Shown piece by piece: positions 42,622 through 52,310 of a DNA stretch of 64,000 nt. The notes beneath the pieces are model-generated. The model saw nothing but the letters and a program-made list of their open reading frames with translations. It was not told where the DNA came from and ran no database searches. The stretch is taken from positions 124,001 to 188,000 of the forward strand of contig JAFEBI010000011.1 of the NCBI GenBank assembly GCA_018242725.1, given 5' to 3'. This stretch comes from Nitrospira sp. GTDB lineage: Bacteria; Nitrospirota; Nitrospiria; Nitrospirales; Nitrospiraceae. A program made the translations under genes and the position numbers. The stretch's first letter is position 1; the number at the start of each line of letters is the position of its first letter.

Positions 42622-45600
42622 GTGTTCCGTTTTCGGATTGCCTTCCTGAGCATCTTTGCTCTCATCGTGCTCGCCGGAACGTTCCTCGCGTTTTCTCGAG
42701 AGTTGACCGGTCAAGACTATCTCAAGGACTTTGTCCTGGAACAATTGGAAGAGAGTCTTGGTCGGAAAATTGATGTCCACCGAGTCAAGTTTGTGGTGTT
42801 CCCTCGCATTCGCGTGGAACTGTCAGAAGTCGTCATCCATGACCCGCAATCGGCGCAAGTGGTGCTCACGGCGAAGCGCGTCGATCTGGTCCTTCGGCTC
42901 CTTCCGCTCCTGAAGAAGCAAATTGTCGGAAAACGACTGTTGATTGAGGAGCCCAGGCTGACCCTTCGTCGGAATGAACGTGGTCGATGGAATATCTTGG
43001 ATGGGGTGAGCGAGCAAGCGGAGATCGACCAACAGACAATGGGTTTGATGGCCAGGACCTTCATGGTCAGACAGGCGAGATTAGTCAATGGAACGATCAC
43101 GGTGATGGATGCGGCCCGACCGGATGGCGTTCGGTCCATCACCTTAGAGCATGTTGAGTTCGACATCACAATTCGTCCAGAGCAGGGTGTTGCCGACGTG
43201 CATGTGGCGATGTCCCATCAGGGCCAGCATGGAGTCTCCAAGGTGTCCTTGGATGGGGGGATCAAGCAGGCGGAACGGCCGGTCGCCTTGTCGGGTGATG
43301 ATGTGGGGGAACCGGTTCCTGGATTGCAGTTTGACGGTCATATTGATGCCGTCGATATCAAGGTGCGCGACGCTGCCGATTTTCTCGGTCCAAGGCCGGT
43401 TTCCGCTCATCTCCAAGGCGCGTTGAATCTCAGGAGTGCCGTGCGTGTCATGCCGGGCGTAGCCGGCTATGACATGGTGTTGTCCGATATGAACGCACAC
43501 TTAAACGATATCACCCTGACGGGCCATGGCAGTCTTGCCGGCGTCCTGACTCCGCAACCCACCTTCTCTGTGACCTTCGCCAGTTCTCTTGTGACACTGC
43601 CGCAATTGCTGAAAACCATTTCCCCGGAGTGGATCCATCCACAGTTACCGGCGGTGCTGGAAGAACGTCGGATCGACGGCAAGGTACAGGTTGTGAAGGC
43701 CACCCTGACCGGCTCAACCGCAGCGGGCCCTCAGTTGTCGGCGACCGGGGAATTCCATGTGCAAGAAGGTCATGCGCTCATCGGTCATGATCACGTTGCA
43801 GCAACAGACTTGGCGGCGGTGATTCTGGTCGAAACCGGGCGGGTGCGTATCTCCAAGATTTCGGGGAACTATGGAACGATGCAGCTGACCGATGGGAAAG
43901 CGGAGGTGTCGTTTCTTGAGGCAGGCCCGTGGTTGGATCTGGAGATGACGAGTGAGATGGGGGCTACGTCTTTGGTGGAGTTTCTCTCGAGGACGGTGAA
44001 AACAGAGCGAATGGCACAGGTGTTTGCCGCGGTTCGGGATGCAGAGGGAACGGCGGCTGCGACCTTTCGCCTCCGTGGTCCATTGAATCAACCTGGAGGC
44101 ATCACGTTTGCCGGAGGGGAGATTACCGCTCGTCACATCAGCCTCAATCATCCGGCCTTGCCGGAGCGGATGACAGGGGTGCAGGGGCGGTTTGTATTGG
44201 CTGACGGCGCGACTCAACTGGATCAGGTGACAGGGAATATTGGGGGGATGACCGTGCAGGTCCACGGGACGATTACCGGCGGACCGACCAGTCAGTTTCA
44301 AGACGTGTCCATTCGTACACGTGGCGATGCAGCTCAGATGGTCCGGCTTTTCCGATCGTCGGCAATTGATCGGGGTGTGCTGGAGGGGACTCTGAGCTCG
44401 ACGGCGACGCTCTCGGGCGTGACGACGAGACCTCATGTCCGAGGAGCCATCGTATTGGATGAGGCGAAGATCGTGCTTGGGGTGATCGATAAACCCATTG
44501 GCTCGCGCGCGGCGATCGAGTTTGAGGGGGTGTTGCCCCAAACTACGAGTGTCAAGTTGGATCGAGTCGCGTTGGTCCTGCCATCTCTGACGATTCCCGC
44601 GAAGGGCACGATGCAGTTTGGGAATGGTTTTCTGGTTGATATGGCGGTTGCGACCGGGATCGTTCCGGTCGCCAGTCTTCCGCGATGGATCTCTAAGAGC
44701 GGACTTGAGGTGGGAAATCTCGAACTCTCGTTGGATATCAAAGGTCGAGAGCCGGACTGGCATGCGTGGCGAATAACCGGATGGATGGGATTGACGGATG
44801 GGGCGCTGCAGGCCAAGGGAGTCGATGGGCAGATTCAGGATCTTTATGCCCGTGTCAGATTTCTCCGCAACGAGGCTGAGCTCAAACGACTGTCGTTCAA
44901 AGTCCAGGGTAGCGATGTCGCGCTGGAGGCCACGGTTCGAAATTGGCCGGCGAAGCCATCCATCATCGGAAAGATTGAGTCGAATCAGCTTGACCTGAGT
45001 TTGCTGATCCCTAAGGGTGGGCGCTCGCCTGTCCGAGAGTTCCTGGAGACGCTGGCAGCAACCAGTCAAGTGACGATGACCGCGGCAGTGGCGCGTGGAC
45101 ATTACCAACATCTGAAGTTCAGCTCGCTGTCCGCGCGCATCACTATTCAGGACGGGGTGCTTGACGTAGATCGCTTGTCCGGGGAATCCGGTCATGGGCA
45201 TGTGGCGGGACGGTTGGTCGTACAACTTCCACCAAACGCGCCGGCTGACCTTGATCTCTCGTTTCGGGCTATGGGTGTGGAATTTGATGATGTCTTGAAG
45301 CTGGCGAAAGCGCAAGCGCATGGGGTGTCGGGAGAGCTTCGGATCAGTGGTGCCATTCGTGGCCATGGACGAAATCCCCATGGGGTCTACCCCTCATTAA
45401 ACGGCAAGGTTGACGTCTTGTTGGAAAACGGACGAATTCTGAAAACGAATGAGCGCGCAATCTGGAAAATCATCAGTCTGCTGAATCTTCCCGCCGTCTT
45501 GCAAGGGAAGGTCGAGTTGGAAAAAGAAGGGCTCCCCTACAACAGAATTTCCTCAACGATTGCCGTCCAAAACGGGCTGTTTCAGACGGAAAATTTGATC

Positions 45601-45981
45601 ATCGACAGCCCCATCCTCAAGATCACTGCGGCGGGGAATTATGATTTGCCGACGGATCAACTGGATCTCGCGGTAGCAGTGAGCCCGTTTGGATCCTATT
45701 CTCAATTTCTCAAGACGATTCCACTCTTCGGACGAATCATCGCGGGAGATCGCAAAGGATTAGCCACGGCAATGTTTACAATGAAAGGAGGGCTCGAAGA
45801 TCCTGAAGTTACCTACCTGCCGGTGAAGTCCTTTGCGTCCGGTCTCTCAGGATTGGCGCAGCTTGCGGTCGATGTGCTCACGAATACCTTGACGCTGCCG
45901 ATGGATTTGGTGACGCCGGATGAAGAATCCGGCGTACGGCCCAAAGAACCGACGCCGTCACCGGCTCCCGCCAGGCCATAG
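42622..45981 (+). CDS. AsmA family protein
   Basis: A 1119-residue protein with one N-terminal transmembrane anchor (FLSIFALIVLAGTFLAF) and a long beta-rich periplasmic part. The N-terminal region with VLEQLEESLGRKIDVHRV matches AsmA-like domains, and the C-terminal 250 residues (LSGESGHGHVAGRL, GVSGELRISGAIRG, LPAVLQGKVE) the AsmA_2 part. AsmA proteins are thought to form hydrophobic grooves that carry phospholipids from inner to outer membrane. The start is a GTG with AAGGGGG before it. The region upstream (about 280 bp) has no gene. Confidence 0.9.
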   Translation: MFRFRIAFLSIFALIVLAGTFLAFSRELTGQDYLKDFVLEQLEESLGRKIDVHRVKFVVFPRIRVELSEVVIHDPQSAQVVLTAKRVDLVLRLLPLLKKQIVGKRLLIEEPRLTLRRNERGRWNILDGVSEQAEIDQQTMGLMARTFMVRQARLVNGTITVMDAARPDGVRSITLEHVEFDITIRPEQGVADVHVAMSHQGQHGVSKVSLDGGIKQAERPVALSGDDVGEPVPGLQFDGHIDAVDIKVRDAADFLGPRPVSAHLQGALNLRSAVRVMPGVAGYDMVLSDMNAHLNDITLTGHGSLAGVLTPQPTFSVTFASSLVTLPQLLKTISPEWIHPQLPAVLEERRIDGKVQVVKATLTGSTAAGPQLSATGEFHVQEGHALIGHDHVAATDLAAVILVETGRVRISKISGNYGTMQLTDGKAEVSFLEAGPWLDLEMTSEMGATSLVEFLSRTVKTERMAQVFAAVRDAEGTAAATFRLRGPLNQPGGITFAGGEITARHISLNHPALPERMTGVQGRFVLADGATQLDQVTGNIGGMTVQVHGTITGGPTSQFQDVSIRTRGDAAQMVRLFRSSAIDRGVLEGTLSSTATLSGVTTRPHVRGAIVLDEAKIVLGVIDKPIGSRAAIEFEGVLPQTTSVKLDRVALVLPSLTIPAKGTMQFGNGFLVDMAVATGIVPVASLPRWISKSGLEVGNLELSLDIKGREPDWHAWRITGWMGLTDGALQAKGVDGQIQDLYARVRFLRNEAELKRLSFKVQGSDVALEATVRNWPAKPSIIGKIESNQLDLSLLIPKGGRSPVREFLETLAATSQVTMTAAVARGHYQHLKFSSLSARITIQDGVLDVDRLSGESGHGHVAGRLVVQLPPNAPADLDLSFRAMGVEFDDVLKLAKAQAHGVSGELRISGAIRGHGRNPHGVYPSLNGKVDVLLENGRILKTNERAIWKIISLLNLPAVLQGKVELEKEGLPYNRISSTIAVQNGLFQTENLIIDSPILKITAAGNYDLPTDQLDLAVAVSPFGSYSQFLKTIPLFGRIIAGDRKGLATAMFTMKGGLEDPEVTYLPVKSFASGLSGLAQLAVDVLTNTLTLPMDLVTPDEESGVRPKEPTPSPAPARP

Positions 45982-46137
45982 CCGGTCGCAGCTTTCGGCC
46001 GACCGAATTCTTGACCGACCTCTGTTCTCATGCTAGCATCCGACTCAAGATGCTGAAAATGCTTACCGGTTTCGTTCTCACGTCGTTGAGCGCATTTCTC
46101 CCGCCTTGCTGGGTGTCTATCTGTAGATAGTTGATCC

Positions 46138-47286
46138 ATGAAACGCAGTACCATGTCTCAACCAGAAATTGCCACGCTGTTCATTGCCGCCAGTGAACAG
46201 GATTCAAATTTGTATTATGCCACGCGATTCATGGCTCCTGATCCCTTCATCTATCTCGAAATCCGAGGTGAACGGGTGATGGTCATGAGTGATCTGGAAA
46301 TGGATCGTGCCAGGTCTGAGGCATCAGTGGATCGAGTGCTGTCGTATTCTGAAGTCGAGCAGAAGGCGAAGAAACAGGGCATCAAATCCCCGACAGCCGT
46401 CGATATCGTCCATGTGGTCTTGAAAGAGTTCAAAATCAGACGTCTCTCGGTGCCGGCGAGTTTTCCGGTTATTCATGCCGCCCGATTGCAGGAGCGAGGC
46501 TATAGCCTCAAACCGAAAGCGGATCCGTTCTATGAACAGCGTGTTGTGAAGACGCCGGAAGAGGTGTGTGCGATCGAAGAAGCGCAGCGGGCCACGGAGG
46601 AAGCCGTCACTGCCGCCCATGCGATGTTACGCCGGACCGAGATCAAGGGGGCGCAGCTGTGGCTGGATGGTCAGACGGTGACCTCTGAGCGGATCAAGAA
46701 GTTCATCAATGTGAAGCTGATGGAACGGGACTGTATCGCCCAGCATACGATTGTGGCGGGTGGGGAGCAGGCCTGTGATCCCCACAACGAAGGGAGCGGG
46801 CCGTTGCCTGCTCATCGCAGTATTATTTTTGATGTATTCCCTCGCTCCGCCACGAGTCGCTATTTTGCGGACATGTCGCGTACGGTGATACGAGGGACGA
46901 CGAGTCCTGAGCTCAAGCGGCTGTATAGCACGGTGAAAGACGCGCAGGAAGAAGCCATCACGAAAATCAAGGATGGCGCTGACGGGATGAAAATCCATCA
47001 AGGCATCTGTACACGGTTTGAAAAGGCCGGCTACAAAACAGGTTTGGTGAACGGACGCATGCAAGGGTATTTTCATGGGACCGGGCATGGGGTGGGGCTG
47101 GATATTCATGAAGCGCCTCGCATCAGCCGAACGGGTTCACTCCTTCAGGAAGGGCATGTGGTCACGGTTGAACCAGGACTGTACTATCCTGGATTAGGCG
47201 CGGTTCGCATCGAAGACATGGTGTTGGTGACGAAGGACGGCTGCCGCAATCTGACGAAATTCCCCAAGCAATTTATGCTCGACTAG
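46138..47286 (+). CDS. M24 family aminopeptidase (Xaa-Pro type)
   Basis: A 382-residue metallopeptidase of the creatinase-like N-domain plus pita-bread C-domain class. Metal ligands are visible: Asp in IIFDVFPR and ADMSRTVI, His in FHGTGHGVGLDIHE, Glu in VVTVEPGLYYPG and in VRIEDMVLV. Removal of an N-terminal residue before proline is expected. The first ATG (MKRSTMSQPE) or the one five codons later are equally plausible; neither has a strong RBS. It is flanked by the AsmA gene and archease, with gaps of 156 and 228 bp, so it is probably a separate unit. Confidence 0.9.
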   Translation: MKRSTMSQPEIATLFIAASEQDSNLYYATRFMAPDPFIYLEIRGERVMVMSDLEMDRARSEASVDRVLSYSEVEQKAKKQGIKSPTAVDIVHVVLKEFKIRRLSVPASFPVIHAARLQERGYSLKPKADPFYEQRVVKTPEEVCAIEEAQRATEEAVTAAHAMLRRTEIKGAQLWLDGQTVTSERIKKFINVKLMERDCIAQHTIVAGGEQACDPHNEGSGPLPAHRSIIFDVFPRSATSRYFADMSRTVIRGTTSPELKRLYSTVKDAQEEAITKIKDGADGMKIHQGICTRFEKAGYKTGLVNGRMQGYFHGTGHGVGLDIHEAPRISRTGSLLQEGHVVTVEPGLYYPGLGAVRIEDMVLVTKDGCRNLTKFPKQFMLD

Positions 47287-47514
47287 CCTGCTGTTGGAAA
47301 ACGCTTCCAGCGCGACCCTCGCCTCGCTCAACCCTTCACGCTATCGGGAGTCGTACGGCTCAGGTTTTGTGCTCGTTGCCGCTGCTTGCGGAAGGCCGCG
47401 TAGCTGGCTTCTGCCGGCTCACGCGGGCTGTGCGAGATGGTGGAAGGGTAAGCTCGGCGGCGATTTTGAATGATCAAACCGGTTGCTTCATACTGTCGGT
47501 AGGCTCAAAGCGAT

Positions 47515-47949
47515 ATGGCGCATTCGTTTCGGTTTCTCGACGATATTGCGGTGGCGGATCTTGCCTTCAAAGCGGAGGGCGACTCCGTCGCGGAGTTGTT
47601 TCGCGCAGCGACTGAAGCGCTACTGGAAACGTTGGCCGAGACTTCGACGGTGGCGGTGACATGGGAGCGTACGATTGAACATGCGTCTGGAGAGCTGGAC
47701 GAGCTGCTCTTTGAATGGCTGTCGGATCTGGTGTATTGGAAAGATGCTGCGGGAGTGGTGTTCCATGACGCGGACCTCTCTGTGATTCATGACGGCGCCA
47801 CCTGGATGCTCGCGGCGGTGCTGCGGGGTGCTCCCGTGGATCAGGCGACACAGACACTCCATCATGATGTCAAAGGTGTGACGAAGCATCTGTACGAAGT
47901 GAAACAGCAGGGAATGCACTGGTATGCTCAGGTGGTGGTCGACGTATGA
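47515..47949 (+). CDS. Archease
   Basis: A 144-residue archease, the activator that helps RtcB accept GTP and restore the enzyme after each ligation. Present are the central ELDELLFEWLSDLVYW and the C-terminal VKGVTKHLYEV and VVVDV, with the conserved terminal Asp. The N-terminal HGADxxx-type motif is altered: FRFLDDIAVADLAFKAEG. The ATG overlaps no upstream gene; its TGA overlaps the rtcB ATG (ATGA), showing the expected pairing. Confidence 0.88.
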   Translation: MAHSFRFLDDIAVADLAFKAEGDSVAELFRAATEALLETLAETSTVAVTWERTIEHASGELDELLFEWLSDLVYWKDAAGVVFHDADLSVIHDGATWMLAAVLRGAPVDQATQTLHHDVKGVTKHLYEVKQQGMHWYAQVVVDV

Positions 47950-49397
47950 AATTGAATACCGATATGCGGGTCAATCGGGTAACCGATGAAGTGTGGGAGA
48001 TTCCCGTCACTGAGAAAGCGGGCATGCTGGTACCGGCGCGGATCTATGCCACGCCAAGTATTTTAAAGACAATGGACCGTGGCGTCTTCGATCAAGTGAC
48101 GAATGTGGCTTGCCTCCCTGGTATTGCGCGCTATGCGCTGTGCATGCCGGATGGGCATTGGGGCTATGGGTTTCCCATTGGGGGTGTTGCCGCGTTTGAT
48201 ACCGAGTCGGGAATTATTTCTCCCGGAGGTGTCGGGTATGACGTCAATTGCGGGATGCGCCTGATCCGCACGGATTTGACACGGGACGATGTGCATCCGA
48301 AACTGGATCGTCTTATGACCGAATTGTTCCGGCGCGTACCGGCAGGCGTCGGGGCTGCAGGATTCATCCGATTGAATCGAGATTCGTTCGCAGGGGTGAT
48401 GACACGAGGTGCTCGATGGTGCATTGAGGAAGGGTATGGTTGGCATCGGGATCTTGCGCACATTGAGGAAGGCGGCTGTATCGCAGGCGCCGATCCGTCC
48501 ACCGTCAGTGATCATGCGGTGGGGCGAGGGATCAATCAGCTGGGGACACTGGGCTCCGGGAATCATTATTTGGAAGTGCAGGTTGTCTCAAGCGACCGTG
48601 TGTTCGATCCTGAGACGGCTACGGCGCTAGGCATTACCGGCCAGGATCAGATTGTGGTGATGGTCCATTGCGGGTCCCGTGGATTCGGCCACCAGGTTGC
48701 CGGCGACTATCTCAAAGTATTCGAGAAGGCGATGCGGCGGTATGGGATCTCCGTGAAGGATCAGCAACTCGCCTGTGCTCCGTTTCGTTCACCAGAAGGG
48801 CAGGACTACTTCTCCGCCATGAACTGCGCAGCCAACACGGCCTTCGCCAACCGACAAGTCATCACCCATCAGATCCGTGAAGCATTCGCGACGGTGTTTG
48901 GGCCGTCGGCTGAGGAGTTGGGCATGGAGGTGGTCTATGATGTCGCCCACAATATCGCCAAGGTCGAACGCTACCCCGAAGGAGAACTGTTGGTCCACCG
49001 CAAGGGATCAACCAGGGCGTTCGGCCCGGGGAGTCCGGACTTGCCTTGGGATTTTCAGAAAACCGGTCAGCCTGTAATCTGCGGAGGATCGATGGAGACT
49101 GGTTCCTATCTTCTGGTTGGTACAGACCGGGCCGTCAATGAGACATTCGGTTCGACGATGCATGGGGCTGGGCGGACGATGTCGCGGGCACAGGCCAAGA
49201 AATCGATTCGGGGCGAACAGCTTCAGCAGGAGATGAAACGGCGCGGCATCCTTGTCAAAGCCGTCTCACTGTCGGGTTTGGCGGAAGAGGCAGGGGTCGC
49301 ATACAAGGATATTTCGGACGTCGTCGAGACGGTCGATCGGGCAGGTATTACCAAAAAAGTGGCGGAACTGCATCCAATCGGGAACATAAAAGGGTAA
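47946..49397 (+). CDS. rtcB: RNA-splicing ligase RtcB
   Basis: A 483-residue ligase joining 2',3'-cyclic phosphate or 3'-phosphate RNA ends to 5'-OH ends, with GTP and Mn. The metal-binding CMPDGHWGYGFPIGGVAA, GYDVNCGMRL, and the nucleotidyl His in TMHGAGRTMSRAQA are intact. Additional hallmarks: GSGNHYLEVQ and VVMVHCGSRGFGHQ. It overlaps archease. The natural RNA substrate in bacteria is uncertain; RNA repair after damage or toxin cleavage (for example by VapC-type RNases) is a reasonable guess. The C-terminal VETVDRAGITKKVAELHPIG is normal. Confidence 0.97.
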   Translation: MKLNTDMRVNRVTDEVWEIPVTEKAGMLVPARIYATPSILKTMDRGVFDQVTNVACLPGIARYALCMPDGHWGYGFPIGGVAAFDTESGIISPGGVGYDVNCGMRLIRTDLTRDDVHPKLDRLMTELFRRVPAGVGAAGFIRLNRDSFAGVMTRGARWCIEEGYGWHRDLAHIEEGGCIAGADPSTVSDHAVGRGINQLGTLGSGNHYLEVQVVSSDRVFDPETATALGITGQDQIVVMVHCGSRGFGHQVAGDYLKVFEKAMRRYGISVKDQQLACAPFRSPEGQDYFSAMNCAANTAFANRQVITHQIREAFATVFGPSAEELGMEVVYDVAHNIAKVERYPEGELLVHRKGSTRAFGPGSPDLPWDFQKTGQPVICGGSMETGSYLLVGTDRAVNETFGSTMHGAGRTMSRAQAKKSIRGEQLQQEMKRRGILVKAVSLSGLAEEAGVAYKDISDVVETVDRAGITKKVAELHPIGNIKG

Positions 49398-49764
49398 CCT
49401 TCTTGTCTTACGAAAAAAGACATGCAATCAGTTCATGCATACCGAACCGTGTTTCAAACCCTCCTTCGTGCTTTCGTCTGAATCTCTATAGCGTCTTTCA
49501 GCGCGAGAAATGCCATCACTATATGGCGTGATGTTGCATTGAACGTCGCGTGATACAAAAGTCAGCTCTCTTCCTGGGCAGAGGGAATCTCCGGCCAACT
49601 TGCGCAGCATCGCGAAGCGAATTTTCTCCAAATTCTTTACGCATCACAAATTGCTGGTATCGTCAGGTATCAGGGCAGAGAGCCGAATGGCCGGACTGCA
49701 GGCGCATGGGACTATTGGAGAAGCCATCGGCATGAGTCGTCCAGAGGGTAGGAGCGAGGGTGAC
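49398..49764. other. Upstream region of the GGDEF-EAL gene
   Basis: About 365 bp between rtcB and the diguanylate cyclase/phosphodiesterase gene. A frame in phase with the GGDEF-EAL protein starts at 49600 but its first 55 codons have no domain resemblance. No terminator or promoter of quality was recognised here. Confidence 0.4.
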
Positions 49765-51912
49765 ATGGCAGGAGTAGGTGAGGCAAGTGCGGCCGTCATC
49801 CTCGTCGTGGATGATGATGAGCTGATCAGATTGTTCGTGCGTGAAGCCTTGGAACAGGCCGGGTTTGAAGTGTGCGAAGCATCCAATGGAGTGCATGCCT
49901 TGGAGCAGTTTGCAGCGCGGCGCCCCGACCTGATCATCATGGATGTCGTCATGCCTGTGATGGATGGATTTGCCGCCTGTATGAAATTGCGTGAGTCAGT
50001 GGAAGGGAAACGTGTGCCGATCCTGGTGATGACGGCGCTGGATGATGAAGACTCGATCGGTCGCGCCTATGCGTACGGCGCCACTGATTTTATTGCTAAA
50101 CCGACGAATGCAACGATCCTGGGCCATCGAGTCCGGTACATGCTGCGGGGGAGTCTCACGCTCAACGCACTCCTTCGGAGCGAGGCGCGGCTGGGCTTGG
50201 CTCAGCGGATCGCCAAAATCGGGAATTGGGAATGGCATCCCGCTACCGGGCGATTTCTGGTGTCCTCTGAACTCTGTCGGCTGATGGGAATTCGATCACA
50301 AGATTTTCGAGGGACGAAAGAGGCATTTCTCGATATGGTGCATGCGGATGATCGTGACCTTGTCGACCACGCCTTGCAATCGATTCTTGCGGAACGGAAA
50401 CCTTGCGATATCGATCACCGGATCGTGTTTCAACACGGGGGTGAGTTTACGGTGAACCTGCAGGCCGAGGCGGTCTTCGATGATCAGTTGAAAATCATGA
50501 CGATCGTGGGGACAGCGAAGGACATCAGTGAACGAAAGCGCTCGGAGCGAGAAATTCACCGGCTGGCCTATTACGACAGTCTCACCGGGTTACCGAATCG
50601 TGTGTTATTTAAAGATCGTGTCACGCAGGCGATTGCCCATGCGCGTCGCTATCAATCGACGCTCGCGATCTTGTTTCTTGATCTGGACCGATTCAAGGTC
50701 ATCAATGACACGTTAGGTCATAACATCGGGGATCTGTTGTTGAAGCAGGTTGCGGATCGTTTGGCGGAATCGGTCAGACACAGTGATTCCGTCGGCCGAT
50801 CGGTCGAGAAGGGGGAAACCCACGAATTGGCCCGTCTGGGAGGAGATGAATTTACGGTCTTGTTGACGAACATCCGGCAGGTTCAGGATGCCGGGCTGGT
50901 TGCCAGGCGTATTTTGGAATCGCTAGCACGATCGTTCTTGATCGATGGACATGAGGTCTCAGTGACCACCAGTGTGGGGATTGCGATCTTTCCAACCGAT
51001 GGAGACTCCGTGGATCAACTCCTGAAAAGTTCGGATGTCGCGATGTATCAGGCTAAGGAACGAGGTCGGAACAACGCACAGTTTTACTCGGCGACCATGA
51101 ACTCAATGGCTGCGGAACGACTCGAGATGGAAAATGATCTGCGAAAGGCGCTGGAACATGACGAACTTATCGTCTATTACCAGCCGCAAGTCGATATCCG
51201 AAGCAAGAACATTGTGGGCGCCGAAGCCTTAGTGCGATGGCATCATCCTCGACGTGGTTTGCTGATGCCTGCCGTGTTTCTTCCTGTTGCGAACGAGACA
51301 GGCATGATTCGAAAGCTGGATGAAGCCGTGTTGGGTATGGCATGCCGACAGGGCAAGGCTTGGCAAGATGCCGGTTATGTTCCCATTCGAATGTCGGTCA
51401 ATGTCTCCAATTCTTTCTTTCATGGGGCTTCGTTGGTGAGCGCCGTGTCACGAGCATTGGAAGAGACCAAGCTTAGTCCGGAATTTCTTGAGTTGGAGTT
51501 GACCGAGTCAATCGCCATGCGGCATGTGGAAACGTCCATTGAAATGTTGCAACAGTTGAGGGCGATGGGTGTTCGACTCTCGATCGATGATTTTGGAACC
51601 GGCTATTCTTCCTTGAGCCATTTACAACGGTTCCCCTTGAACATGCTGAAAATTGATCAATCCTTCGTGTGCGATGTGCCGCACAATGCCGCCAATGTTT
51701 CGATCTCGCGCGCGATTATCTCTCTTGCGCACAGCATGAATCTCACGGTGTTGGTTGAAGGGGTTGAAAACGAAGAGCAGTTGAAGATGTTTCGTGGACA
51801 GGGATGTGATCAGGCGCAAGGACATTACTTCGGGCACCCAATGCCGGCAGAAAAATTTGTGCAACGGCTTACTCGGGCTGATGCAGAGAGACAAGGAAGG
51901 CAGGCGGCCTAG
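49765..51912 (+). CDS. REC-PAS-GGDEF-EAL cyclic di-GMP enzyme
   Basis: A 715-residue response regulator. The receiver (about 10-130) has DDDELIR, phospho-Asp in LIIMDVVMP and the Lys of FIAKPTN. A PAS domain with PAC-like end (130-255) follows. The GGDEF domain (about 265-430) has an intact active site (RLGGDEF, about 358) but lacks the RxxD inhibitory site. The EAL domain (about 450-705) has EALVRWHHP, the metal-binding NVSNSFF, LELTESIA and DDFGTGYSSL. Both enzymatic activities seem possible. The start at MAGVGEAS has a GAGGG site; ATGs 33 and 165 bp earlier cannot be excluded. A PilZ gene follows 28 bp later; the facing operon encodes a hybrid kinase. Confidence 0.93.
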   Translation: MAGVGEASAAVILVVDDDELIRLFVREALEQAGFEVCEASNGVHALEQFAARRPDLIIMDVVMPVMDGFAACMKLRESVEGKRVPILVMTALDDEDSIGRAYAYGATDFIAKPTNATILGHRVRYMLRGSLTLNALLRSEARLGLAQRIAKIGNWEWHPATGRFLVSSELCRLMGIRSQDFRGTKEAFLDMVHADDRDLVDHALQSILAERKPCDIDHRIVFQHGGEFTVNLQAEAVFDDQLKIMTIVGTAKDISERKRSEREIHRLAYYDSLTGLPNRVLFKDRVTQAIAHARRYQSTLAILFLDLDRFKVINDTLGHNIGDLLLKQVADRLAESVRHSDSVGRSVEKGETHELARLGGDEFTVLLTNIRQVQDAGLVARRILESLARSFLIDGHEVSVTTSVGIAIFPTDGDSVDQLLKSSDVAMYQAKERGRNNAQFYSATMNSMAAERLEMENDLRKALEHDELIVYYQPQVDIRSKNIVGAEALVRWHHPRRGLLMPAVFLPVANETGMIRKLDEAVLGMACRQGKAWQDAGYVPIRMSVNVSNSFFHGASLVSAVSRALEETKLSPEFLELELTESIAMRHVETSIEMLQQLRAMGVRLSIDDFGTGYSSLSHLQRFPLNMLKIDQSFVCDVPHNAANVSISRAIISLAHSMNLTVLVEGVENEEQLKMFRGQGCDQAQGHYFGHPMPAEKFVQRLTRADAERQGRQAA

Positions 51913-51940
51913 GGGTATATCTTCGAAGAGAGGGATGCAG

Positions 51941-52291
51941 ATGGAACAACGAAGAGATAGCCGATTTCCTGTTGGATTTCGGAGCTCGTTCAGCTCAGCG
52001 AACAGCATTTCCGGCGATGGGACGTTGAGTGATCTGTCGCTTCGAGGGTGTTGCGTCCGAAGCTTGATCGAGGTGAATCCTGGGACGGTGCTTCAGATTC
52101 GGGTTCACGTTTCTGATCGTGAATCCCCTATCGTGATCTCTCACGCGATCGTCCGATGGTATCGAGATGGCAACTTTGGCTGTGAGTTTGTGAACCTCGG
52201 GGCAGAGGAATGGGCTCGGCTCCGTGCGGTGACGACGGAATTGGAGAAAGAGCCCTACCAAAAGACGAAAGACGACAGCGAGGCTGCATAA
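51941..52291 (+). CDS. PilZ domain protein (c-di-GMP receptor)
   Basis: A 116-residue PilZ protein. The binding motifs are QRRDSRFPV (RxxxR) and DLSLRGCC (DxSxxG), both close to the consensus, so it should bind cyclic di-GMP. The rest is the usual beta barrel, ending in an acidic tail. The ATG of MEQRRDSR is preceded by GAGGG at a correct distance; the earlier in-frame ATG two codons upstream is too near. It lies right after the GGDEF-EAL gene and 19 bp from the stop of the hybrid kinase on the other strand. Confidence 0.85.
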   Translation: MEQRRDSRFPVGFRSSFSSANSISGDGTLSDLSLRGCCVRSLIEVNPGTVLQIRVHVSDRESPIVISHAIVRWYRDGNFGCEFVNLGAEEWARLRAVTTELEKEPYQKTKDDSEAA

Positions 52292-52310
52292 CTCTACCTC
52301 TGCGAAGACG

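Noticed and set aside
43714-45381. Open frame of 555 codons opposite the AsmA-like gene
   Set aside because: Antisense shadow with Arg, His and Pro excess and no RBS; the AsmA frame on the other strand explains the region.
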